The notes under the pieces were generated by a model. It had not been told where the DNA came from. It ran no database searches and saw only the letters and a program-made list of their open reading frames with translations. A program made the translations under genes and the position numbers. DNA of 64,000 nucleotides from HdN1 sp964473645 (GTDB lineage Bacteria > Pseudomonadota > Gammaproteobacteria > Pseudomonadales > Ketobacteraceae), in assembly GCA_964473645.1 (NCBI GenBank), contig CAYYPW010000001.1, positions 186,001 through 250,000 on the forward strand, given 5' to 3'. Every line of letters begins with the position of its first letter. The first letter of the stretch is position 1. Of the stretch, positions 26,748 through 34,120 are shown piece after piece.

Positions 26748-28541
26748 TTAGAAAAACGGGGCCCATTCATATCCACCTGGGCCAAAAAGCCTTTGATAGG
26801 TCTCACCAAGCGCTATGAAATATTGTTCTTCCGTAAGTTCCCGGCGCAATGTCTCGATCGTTACTAAGCCTTCGCTGTCGGCGATATCGTGGTAATCGAT
26901 AAAATCGTCACTTTGATTCGCGTAGGCGCGCTCGTAGTATTCCAACAACAAACTATTCGATGTCGAGATGGAGCCAAGGAGGGTTGGCAGACCTCCATCT
27001 CGCAACATACGGCTGGCGGCGGCATATTCGTCCAGCGTGATCGCACTGGTGGTGCTGGAGGAGGGTGATGTGTTCATTGCGGCTGCATTCACCATCAGTG
27101 TGTCAATGGCAAGCGACATCGCGTTGCCCAACTTGGCAGCTTCTGGGTCCCCATCATTACCAGCATCGATGAGCTCAAGGTCTCTCACGCTTGTGGCAAA
27201 ACCAGTATAAAGATCCAGCTCCTCAAACATATCTTCTGCGCTATAAAGGGTAGAAAACGTCTCTTCAGCGTAGGCTATGGAAGTGAATGGATTGACCGCG
27301 GTCGCCCCAACTGGCGCAAGCAATGTCACCGGATGCGTCACCCAATCTCCCGTAGCATAGCCAAGGCGACCGATGGTGGTTCCCTCCCCCGTCAATACAA
27401 GCACCATCCCATTGGTGTCATTCTTGTTGTAGACGTAATTGCCGCGGCCGTACCCATCGGTGTACTTGACCTTGTCTTCATCGCACTGCAGCACTTCCTG
27501 GGCCACTGGGGCTGGAAAATAGCAATAGGGGGCGTTTTTCAAATAGCCGCGGCCGTCATAGGCGGTAAAGGTCGTGATAGCAATGGATGCGTCGGTTCCA
27601 TTTGCCAGCGCATCAAGATCCGCCCTGGTGAGCACGTCCAGATCAATGCTTCTGAAATTATGCTGAATGTCGTAATAGCTGAGCACGTAAGGGTTATCGC
27701 CCACAAGGTCTGCCGCCTGCCGAATCGCATCGACCATATTCATTTGGGCGCCGTCAGAACGCGCAGCCAACAAACGAGCAATCAAGGTCTGCCGGGTTGC
27801 CATATCAAGATCAGGATGTACATCCTGCAGCATCTCAGCCGTGTCGGCGATAGCATCCGCAAGATAGATGGCCATGGCAATGTGCTCGCTTGAACCATCC
27901 GCGATTGGGTCGAAGTCCGTGATATCCACCCCCTCAAGACCCAGGCCAGACAGCTCATCCGCCAGCACGTCTTGGATCGTGCGGTTCGTGTGCGTCGCAA
28001 GCTGATGGGCAAGCGTTGTAAAGGGAGTGACTGTGCGTGCGCCGGCTGGCGCTGTCAGGATGAAGGGCCGAGCGATGGGATATCCTGGCACCCCTTGCGT
28101 ATCGCTTTCCAGTGTATCCGTGTCCGCAATAACCAGAATGTCATGCGTGGTGCCGCCCGGAACAGTGCCGCGTCCATCCATATCGGTGCGCGCAGGGGAC
28201 TCGTCTGCATCGCAGGCACGATTACTGTTGGCGTCGACACAATACAAGGCATTTTGCAAATAGCCATCGATCGCGAGAATATCAGTGGTTCCTGACGTAT
28301 CGGGGGTGCCCGTGTCGGTGCCTGGATTGGTACCTGTGTCGGTGCCTGGATTGGTACCCGTGTCGGTGCCTGGATTGGTACCCGTGTCGGTGCCAGGATT
28401 TGTTCCAGGGTTCGTGCCTGGTTCGGTAATGGTCTCTTCGTTGGAGGGGGTGCTATCCCCGCTTCCACCACCGCCGCCACAGGCGGCGACCAAAAGGGCT
28501 AAGGCACAGATTTTAAAATAGGCGTAAGGGGGTTGGCGCAT
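26748..28541 (-). CDS. lipoprotein with PGTDTGTN tandem repeats
   Basis: The ATG at 28541 is preferred over 28625 because the product then starts MRQPPYAYFKICALALLVAACGGG cut to a lipobox LVAAC, with Cys at residue ~20. After the Gly-rich anchor comes a Pro/Gly/Thr linker built from a 24-bp tandem repeat. Two related modules of about 200 residues follow, beginning DGYLQNALYCVD and GRGYLKNAPYCYF, each with TDMDGRG/TDGYGRGNYV and a VTPFTTLAHQLA/VNPFTSIAYAEE segment. This pattern is seen in secreted marine proteobacterial lipoproteins of unknown function. It is probably surface- or periplasm-exposed, opposite in direction to the cassette array. Confidence 0.8.
   Translation of the reverse strand: MRQPPYAYFKICALALLVAACGGGGGSGDSTPSNEETITEPGTNPGTNPGTDTGTNPGTDTGTNPGTDTGTNPGTDTGTPDTSGTTDILAIDGYLQNALYCVDANSNRACDADESPARTDMDGRGTVPGGTTHDILVIADTDTLESDTQGVPGYPIARPFILTAPAGARTVTPFTTLAHQLATHTNRTIQDVLADELSGLGLEGVDITDFDPIADGSSEHIAMAIYLADAIADTAEMLQDVHPDLDMATRQTLIARLLAARSDGAQMNMVDAIRQAADLVGDNPYVLSYYDIQHNFRSIDLDVLTRADLDALANGTDASIAITTFTAYDGRGYLKNAPYCYFPAPVAQEVLQCDEDKVKYTDGYGRGNYVYNKNDTNGMVLVLTGEGTTIGRLGYATGDWVTHPVTLLAPVGATAVNPFTSIAYAEETFSTLYSAEDMFEELDLYTGFATSVRDLELIDAGNDGDPEAAKLGNAMSLAIDTLMVNAAAMNTSPSSSTTSAITLDEYAAASRMLRDGGLPTLLGSISTSNSLLLEYYERAYANQSDDFIDYHDIADSEGLVTIETLRRELTEEQYFIALGETYQRLFGPGGYEWAPFF
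28317..28388. repeat. 24-bp tandem repeat in lipoprotein linker
   Basis: Three near-identical 24-bp units (28317-28340, 28341-28364, 28365-28388), each encoding PGTDTGTN on the minus strand, with degenerate half-units on both sides. Copy number could change by slippage without altering frame. Confidence 0.85.
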
Positions 28542-28657
28542 GGGTGTCTCATTACTGCTGTAAAAACAAGAGCTTTCATCACTACCGTGATGACCTTTGA
28601 TTAATGCGCAAAAAGTATACAGCATTGTGCGCTTTTTGTGCGTTGTCAGTGTTCGCC

Positions 28658-28783
28658 AAAAAGCAAGATGTCCGCAAAATGTGGGATGCCACTATGCGTC
28701 TCATGTGGCCCGCAACGTCACATAACAAAAACACGTCGAGCGGATTTCGCTGCGCTCATCCGCTCACCACCGCGTTATGGTGC
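28658..28783 (+). other. pre-attC box and attC-like site B
   Basis: The box AAAAAGCAAGATGTCCGC ... GTGGGATGCCAC ... ATGTGGCCCGCAACG (28658-28717) precedes GTCACATAAC (ends 28726), inner stem GAGCGGAT/ATCCGCTC (28738-28745 and 28758-28765), and GTTATGGTGC (28774-28783). The layout is the same as site A. Confidence 0.65.
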
Positions 28784-28786
28784 GTT

Positions 28787-29110
28787 CGCATTGGGCGTTT
28801 TTAAGTTGGGATAGATCGTAAAAAGCAAGTTAGCTTGCGCGGCTGTGGATTTACGCAATAATCTGGACGTAACTACATGGCTCAGTGGCACGCAAAGGAA
28901 TGCGCGGACGTTCGAATGCAGGCCGGATTCGAGATTGCAGCGCCGAGTTTCGCAGCAGTAAAGTTCAGTTGTAGTTTGTAAGGCCGGACGCAGATAAGCA
29001 GCAAGGCATCGCTCAAGATTTGAACATGGCCTGTTTTTACACCATTGATCAGGACGCCCGTATGCCGGCAGGATGCGATATTGCAGAGGCTTTCCTTGCA
29101 TTGGGAGCGA
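28787..29110 (+). repeat. cassette-associated repeat, copy 4
   Basis: A diverged member of the family: CATTGGGCGTTTTTAAG, ATCTGGACGTAA, GCAGGCCGGATTCGAGATTGCAG cut as AGGCCGGATTCGAG and ATTGCAGCGCCGAGTTTCGCAG, AGTAAAGTTCAGTTG, AAGGCCGGACGCAG. No gene is supported within it; the ORFs do not match those of the other copies. Confidence 0.5.
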
Positions 29111-29158
29111 GCGGAAAGAGACGGGGGCAGCGCAAAAAGCTGGCCATCAGGGATCGCT

Positions 29159-29887
29159 TTACGCCTGGCTGGCGGCTTGTGTCGAGCGCAGGAGCTTCAA
29201 AACCGGTTCAGCCAAGACCGTACCGAGTTTCCAGTCGGCATCGATAAACGTGGCCGGTTTTTCCTGGGCGCTGTAGTGAAAATAGACGTGATCTTCAATG
29301 TCGAGCACATTGGGCCACGCTTGTTGTTGAATGGGTAATCTATCCAGATTGATCACTATTCTGTGCCATGACGGCAGCTGCTTTTCGGCGCTGACGGGGC
29401 TGGTGTCTATACACCAACTGGCATTGGAATCGATAGCGAGATAACACTCCCCGAGCAATACACTGATATCGAAAAGCATTGACCTTATCGCCAGAGCTTC
29501 GCCCTCATGCGCAAACGAACTGAAGGGAAAGCGTGCGAGATGTTTGCTGTAGACTGCCGGCCACTGTTGATAGGCCCAGTTGTCCAGCGCCGATAAACTT
29601 TCTTTGTCTGGACGCGTCGGGTCGAGCGCAATGTGAAATTTCTCAAGAAGCTCGGTGACCACGTGCAGCCTTCGCATGCGGTGAGCCTGAAAAAAATTGA
29701 AGCATTCCTCTGCCTGGGAATCGCTTAGCAGATCTGCTAATTCAGCATAGGGTGGTCGGTATGCCGGGTAGCTTTTTAACAGCTCTTTTAAATGCGCAGA
29801 CTCGGCGCTGATTTTACGTAGCAATATTTCCGCAAAGTTGCCGCCACGATATTTCAGGCGATCATTAACCGGCATGACTTGACCCAT
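29159..29887 (-). CDS. probable immunity protein of the upstream toxin
   Basis: A 242-residue soluble protein with no signal peptide, Cys clusters or known catalytic motif. It is mainly helical in the first half (ILLRKISAESAHLKELLKSY ... AEECFNFFQAHRMRRLHVVT) and mixed alpha/beta in the second (HRIVINLDRLP ... IEDHVYFHYSAQEKPATFIDA). It follows a putative nuclease toxin gene by 60 bp on the same strand, the usual toxin-immunity order, and I do not recognise the family. The short gap carries a 12-bp tandem repeat (GGTAAATGTAAC/GGTAAATGTAAT). The immunity role is inferred from position only. Confidence 0.6.
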   Translation of the reverse strand: MGQVMPVNDRLKYRGGNFAEILLRKISAESAHLKELLKSYPAYRPPYAELADLLSDSQAEECFNFFQAHRMRRLHVVTELLEKFHIALDPTRPDKESLSALDNWAYQQWPAVYSKHLARFPFSSFAHEGEALAIRSMLFDISVLLGECYLAIDSNASWCIDTSPVSAEKQLPSWHRIVINLDRLPIQQQAWPNVLDIEDHVYFHYSAQEKPATFIDADWKLGTVLAEPVLKLLRSTQAASQA

Positions 29888-29947
29888 TGTGCAATTGATG
29901 ATGCGGTTGCTTTTAAAGGTAAATGTAACGGTAAATGTAATGGTGGC

Positions 29948-31099
29948 TTAACGGAACAGATCGAACAACGCTTTTCCGCCGAAATCGCCGCCGATACCTC
30001 CAGCGATCCCGCCCACAATTCCACCGACGGCACCTCCAACCACCGTTCCCACCCCTGGAACGATGGAACCTATTGCTGCCCCGGCGGCCGCGCCCGCCCA
30101 GGCGCCTCCGGCTCCGGCCGCCACACTCCCGGTAATTCCGGAAGCTGTTCGTAGCGTATTGGTGCCGATCGCGTTGTCGTCAGCGCGATAGGAGGCTCCC
30201 AGCGAGTACACATCCAGTGCAATACCCAAAGGCCGCGCAACGCGCCCAAAACCTTCCAGCGCCTGCCCGGCACCACGCGCAATGCCATTGCTACGCAACA
30301 GTTGGGCGTCTGCGACCGCTTCTGCGGCGGCATGGCCGCTATTGGTGGTGTAACCGACTTTGGATTCTACCAGAATGCGACCATCCAGCTCGGGGCGTGA
30401 ACCTGGCACGCGGACTTCGACGTCGACCCTGCGTACATCTCCCACGGCGTCGGCAGAACGTGTGGCATCAGTGGCGCGTCCGGTGGCAGTGTCGTAATTC
30501 ACCTCGGTATTTACATCGAAGCCTGCGTTACGATACCGGTCAGCGATGACATCGCGGGCAACTGCGCCATTGATATTATTTTTTGCGGCAGTCGTGCCGG
30601 GAGCGCTGGGCCCCAGGCTGCCAAGCGGCGCCGGGTTTATTCCCCGAACTACATCAATGCCTGCGTTTTCCAGCACGGTGCGCAGTGGTGCGGAAAATCC
30701 ATTATTGCCGTTTATCAGACTGGTTGTTGGTTCCCAGCGGATTTGCAGCATTGGATTTTCGCGCAGGATACTCGATCCCATTCCCCGGTAATCGGGCGCC
30801 CACAATCCACCCGCAGACATATGGCTGAATTCGTTTTGAACTTCGCGCTGAAAATTTGCGGCATCGAAAGTCGTTCCGTGTTCGGTGAGGTGTTGCGAGA
30901 CTGCCTGATATGCGTGCTCTGCCTGTGAGAGATCGTGTTTGACAAGATCGGTCAGATCGCGTGCAATAGCGGGAAGATCAAACTGCCCAGCAGAATTGCG
31001 ATAGTGGGAAATGACGGCGCCGACACCTGTATCAGTGTCAGGAGAAAAATTGGAATTTCCCGCATTTTGGCTGGATGTAATCGCGCCTGCTGCTCGCAT
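29948..31099 (-). CDS. putative nuclease toxin with C-terminal glycine-zipper
   Basis: A 383-residue protein with GGGAGG before the ATG at 31099. Residues ~1-160 are a helical, low-complexity leader without a Sec signal. Residues ~175-265 resemble a PD-(D/E)xK nuclease core: helix VARDVIADRYRNAGFDV, then RRVDVEVRV with Asp226, and DGRILVESKVG with Glu245-x-Lys247. Residues ~320-376 are an extreme Gly/Ala glycine-zipper (GSVAAGAGGAWAGAAAGAAIG...) able to insert in or associate with membranes. Such N-leader/toxin architecture suits an effector delivered by a secretion machine, and an injection-system locus lies 5 kb away. The nuclease call rests on few residues. Confidence 0.6.
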   Translation of the reverse strand: MRAAGAITSSQNAGNSNFSPDTDTGVGAVISHYRNSAGQFDLPAIARDLTDLVKHDLSQAEHAYQAVSQHLTEHGTTFDAANFQREVQNEFSHMSAGGLWAPDYRGMGSSILRENPMLQIRWEPTTSLINGNNGFSAPLRTVLENAGIDVVRGINPAPLGSLGPSAPGTTAAKNNINGAVARDVIADRYRNAGFDVNTEVNYDTATGRATDATRSADAVGDVRRVDVEVRVPGSRPELDGRILVESKVGYTTNSGHAAAEAVADAQLLRSNGIARGAGQALEGFGRVARPLGIALDVYSLGASYRADDNAIGTNTLRTASGITGSVAAGAGGAWAGAAAGAAIGSIVPGVGTVVGGAVGGIVGGIAGGIGGDFGGKALFDLFR

Positions 31100-31155
31100 G
31101 TTCAGTCCTCCCTGCTGTTTTGTGGGTAGTCTAGGTGCGAGCGCATCCGTCGAAT

Positions 31156-31173
31156 ACTAGGGAATACCCTAGT
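31156..31173. promoter_or_regulatory. palindrome upstream of toxin gene
   Basis: ACTAGGG-AATA-CCCTAGT is a perfect 7-bp inverted repeat centred ~65 bp upstream of the toxin start. A related site, CTAGGGAAACACCTAG, lies at 31330-31345. The geometry resembles operators of LuxR-type response regulators, but this is inference. Confidence 0.5.
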
Positions 31174-31329
31174 GCGAAATTCAGAAAGGCGTTGAATGGC
31201 GGCCGAAACGTCAGTTATCGGATAAAACGACCACAGGAAATGTGCCCACTACTCTATTGCAATGAGTTGAAAACAATCGTGAGTCATTGAGCGCGATTGT
31301 TCAAACAGGCTGGTGGCTTCTTGAAGCTG

Positions 31330-31345
31330 CTAGGGAAACACCTAG
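31330..31345. promoter_or_regulatory. second, imperfect copy of the CTAGGG palindrome
   Basis: CTAGGGAAACACCTAG differs from the core of the site at 31157-31172 at three positions and keeps most of the symmetry. The 520-bp stretch 31100-31619 has no other feature I can support. Confidence 0.35.
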
Positions 31346-31619
31346 TTATTGATTTGGCGTAATCATGTTAAATGCATGAACAGGGATTACGCTACCCCAC
31401 AACGTCGAAATCAAGGTGGGATGCAACAGTTGCTATTGCGATGAAGCGCAATTCCAATCGTGGGTCGACAACCTCTGTGATCTGATTATTCAATCTGCGT
31501 GAAATAACGGCAGCCCTGTGGAATGCGCTGTTTTTAACGCAAGTATCGATACCGACTTGTGGGTTGAATCCAAGGGCTATGCATTGTTGGAAATTCAACC
31601 TGAAATAGTAGACCCAGTG

Positions 31620-33038
31620 TTATTCATTTAACCGCTTTGCATAAAAAGACAAGCCCTTGGGGTAAAGCGAAATGCGTATATCAGCCTCGACTTTGTCTTG
31701 CCCCGCTTCAAAATCAAAATGCTGCGCTAATCTCGCTGCAGCCAGGGTCAATTCAATTTGCGCCAAATGCATACCGATACACGTGTGCGGACCCAACAAA
31801 AATGGAATATATTGAAATCGGTGCCTTTTGTTTGTGTTGCTCTCAAAACGCTGGGGGTCAAATATTTCCGGGGCATTCCAGAACTCAGGGTCTCGATGAG
31901 CCACCATCGAAGAAATTAAAATATTTGTCCCCTTGGGCAGCAAGTACCCGCCCAAGCGGGTGTCCACGCATGTGATGTGAACAGAAAGCGGGACAGGCGG
32001 ATACAAACGCATGGTTTCTTTGACCACTTGACCTGTGTATCGGAGATTGTCGAGCTGCTCTCCGGTAATGTTGGAGCCATCATTTGCCAGGAACTGATTG
32101 GCTTCTTCTCGGCATTTTTGTGTGATTTCTGGGTTTTTTGAAAAAATATGTAATATCCACGCAAGCGCAGTGGCACTGGTTTCATGTCCCGCAATCAGAA
32201 AAGAAACCACTTCGCCAACGATATCAGCATCATTGATTATCCCTGATGCTCTTGCATCAAGCAATACCGACATCAATGTTGGATTTGCATTTTGCTGTCG
32301 ATTTTCCTTCGACTTTTGCATGATCTCCTGAGCAAAGTTTCTCATGAAAGATCTGGATGAGCTGACTGCTTGTGAAGGGAATAAATGCCAATAGGGGAAA
32401 GGGCTAAAGCAACGCGTCATCGCATCTTTGGTGAGTGTAATGAGTGCTTTATGTAAGGGTTTTCCGCCATGTTGCTCTCGATCTAGTTCAACTTCAAACG
32501 CGAATTTACCCAAAACCTTTAACATCATCCAAGCCAGATCGGGGCTAGGTCTAATGAGTTCGTCGCTGCTGGTTTGCCAAGAGTGAATGAGTTCATTCAC
32601 TGCGTTGTCAACATGGGGAATTACGGGTAACACGGACACCAAGTGAAACCGTTCCGCAAGCAACTGCCGCCGCTTTGCCCATTCAGCCCCAGAGAGACTT
32701 AACAACCCACCCTCAAAGATTTCTTGAGCAGGAGATGCGTCGCGCTCATAAAGGCCTTTTTTATTCATTAAAACCTCTTGAATTAAGTCCGGATGGCGAA
32801 GCACCACCACGGATTTAGGCCCCAGCTGCAGTTTAACCAGTGGCTCATCCTTTGCAAAAACAGCATCTAGCAGATAGGCCCCCGGACCGTCTTGAAACAA
32901 ACGATATAAATCCCCGCCTTGCCACCAGGGCGCTTCCGTGCTCGGGATTTTGCTTCCCTGCGCATTGCGAAAATACAATCTATTCAGTCGATTTAAATAA
33001 GGGCGAGTAGCGTTAACAGCTTGGCGTACGGATTCCAT
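31620..33038 (-). CDS. cytochrome P450
   Basis: A 472-residue P450 with all diagnostic motifs: the I-helix AGHETSATALAW (AGxET), the K-helix ETMRLYPPVP (ExxR), the PERF-like FDPQRFES, and the haem loop FLLGPHTCIGMHLAQIE (FxxGxxxCxG, Cys as axial thiolate). The N-terminus lacks a membrane anchor, so it is probably soluble. The overall pattern (RLYPPVP, FIPFLLGPHTCIG-like) is nearer to CYP4/CYP102-type fatty-acid or hydrocarbon hydroxylases than to class I CYP101 enzymes. No ferredoxin or reductase gene is adjacent. It lies between integron sites, but its relation to cassette gain is unclear. Confidence 0.93.
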   Translation of the reverse strand: MESVRQAVNATRPYLNRLNRLYFRNAQGSKIPSTEAPWWQGGDLYRLFQDGPGAYLLDAVFAKDEPLVKLQLGPKSVVVLRHPDLIQEVLMNKKGLYERDASPAQEIFEGGLLSLSGAEWAKRRQLLAERFHLVSVLPVIPHVDNAVNELIHSWQTSSDELIRPSPDLAWMMLKVLGKFAFEVELDREQHGGKPLHKALITLTKDAMTRCFSPFPYWHLFPSQAVSSSRSFMRNFAQEIMQKSKENRQQNANPTLMSVLLDARASGIINDADIVGEVVSFLIAGHETSATALAWILHIFSKNPEITQKCREEANQFLANDGSNITGEQLDNLRYTGQVVKETMRLYPPVPLSVHITCVDTRLGGYLLPKGTNILISSMVAHRDPEFWNAPEIFDPQRFESNTNKRHRFQYIPFLLGPHTCIGMHLAQIELTLAAARLAQHFDFEAGQDKVEADIRISLYPKGLSFYAKRLNE

Positions 33039-33295
33039 AGAGACTACCGGAAAAGTGGGCGATTAAAAGAGCAGTTCTTATCGAGTTGTTTGTGGAGCTG
33101 ATCGTATCAGAAGCTTGAACCATCCCAAAGCACAACAGCCTCTCCAAGACATTTCATTAGTCGGTTTTCAGCGTTTTTGTATGTAATTTGTTTTAATTTG
33201 TAACGGCCGTTGCCATAGTCAAATTACACACTCAGATACACCGAGCACAGGAAGAACAAAGCCGTACAGAAAACGAAGACACCCGCGCCAAGTAC

Positions 33296-33472
33296 AATAC
33301 TGCCCCCAGAACAGAGGCACTAGCCATGGCTGACCGAGTCGGAGTAGCGCAGGCGGCCAAGCAGTTGGACCTTCATGAATCGCAAATCTTTAACTGGCGC
33401 ATGAAGTCCAAGCTGAAGGAGAATACGTCCGAACAGAGGTGCTTAAGCGCTTGGAAAAGTATGCAGTGTTGA
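33296..33472 (+). pseudogene. IS3-family OrfA remnant
   Basis: From about 33296 the frame reads ...RTEALAMADRVGVAQAAKQL then DLHESQIFNWRMKSKLKE, the helix-turn-helix and leucine-zipper start of IS3-family OrfA transposase subunits. It loses similarity near 33430, where an IstB-like frame takes over, and stops at 33470-33472. An ATG lies at 33326. No OrfB is present. Confidence 0.65.
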
Positions 33473-33792
33473 TCATAGACGATATCGGCTATGTGAAAAA
33501 GAGCAGCCAGGAAACGCAGGTGCTCTTTGAATTAATTGCCCGTCGTTACGAAACCGGGAGTCTCATCATCACCTCAAATCAACCCTTCAGTGCTTGGGAT
33601 CAGATCTTTGAGGACAACATGATGACCGTGGCAGCGATCGATAGGTTGGTTCACCACGCGACCATCCCGGAAATTGACGGTGAAAATTATCGGAAAAAGA
33701 CATCGATAAAAGGAGGGAAAAAGACAGAAACTGAGGCAATTTCGTCAGACCCTCAACCGGTCAAGATAATTGACGCGAATCGGACAAAGTAA
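33439..33792 (+). pseudogene. IstB-like (IS21) ATPase, C-terminal fragment
   Basis: A 117-codon frame with LEKYAVLIIDDIGYVKKSSQ (Walker B, DDxGY), FELIARRYETGSLIITSNQP cut as RRYETGSLIITSNQPFSAW, and the sensor region AIDRLVHHATIPEIDG. It matches the C-terminal half of IS21-family IstB, with the N-terminal Walker A half missing and an OrfA fragment fused in its place. The tail after ENYRKK is unrelated. No istA is present, so the element is dead. Confidence 0.8.
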
Positions 33793-33844
33793 TTGACGCC
33801 TAACAAAAGCGGTTCAGTCGGTAATTTGAGATCACTGCCCGCTG

Positions 33845-33962
33845 AAAAGCAAGATCCCGCAGCGGGGGATGCCACGGCGCGGCTTAGGTGGCCCGCAACG
33901 TCACATAACGAGCAACTCGATCCGATCGTTTCGCGACGGCTCAGTTATCGCGTTATGGTGCC
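33845..33962 (+). other. pre-attC box and attC-like site C
   Basis: The box AAAAGCAAGATCCCGCAG ... GGGGATGCCAC ... AGGTGGCCCGCAACG (33845-33900) is followed by TCACATAACG (33901-33910), an imperfect internal hairpin (AACT ... AGTT), and GTTATGGTGCC (33952-33962). The layout is as for sites A and B with a diverged stem. The rest of 33793-34120 holds nothing else recognised. Confidence 0.6.
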
Positions 33963-34120
33963 ATTCATCGCAGCAGCGTACACGTTGTTCGGTGCGTGTC
34001 CGTTGTAATGCCCGATCTAGGAATCCCAGCACCAGACCAACGCCCAACCCCCATAGAAAAGATCAGACCGCGGGGGGAAACAGGGTGTCTTGCCAGCATT
34101 TGAGTGGCAGACAGGTACAA

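Noticed and set aside
28317..28388. CRISPR-like repeats
   Set aside because: Units are contiguous and coding, with no unique spacers and no cas genes.
28285..28521. Val/Pro/Gly repeat ORF on the plus strand
   Set aside because: Antisense reading of the 24-bp tandem repeat within the lipoprotein gene.
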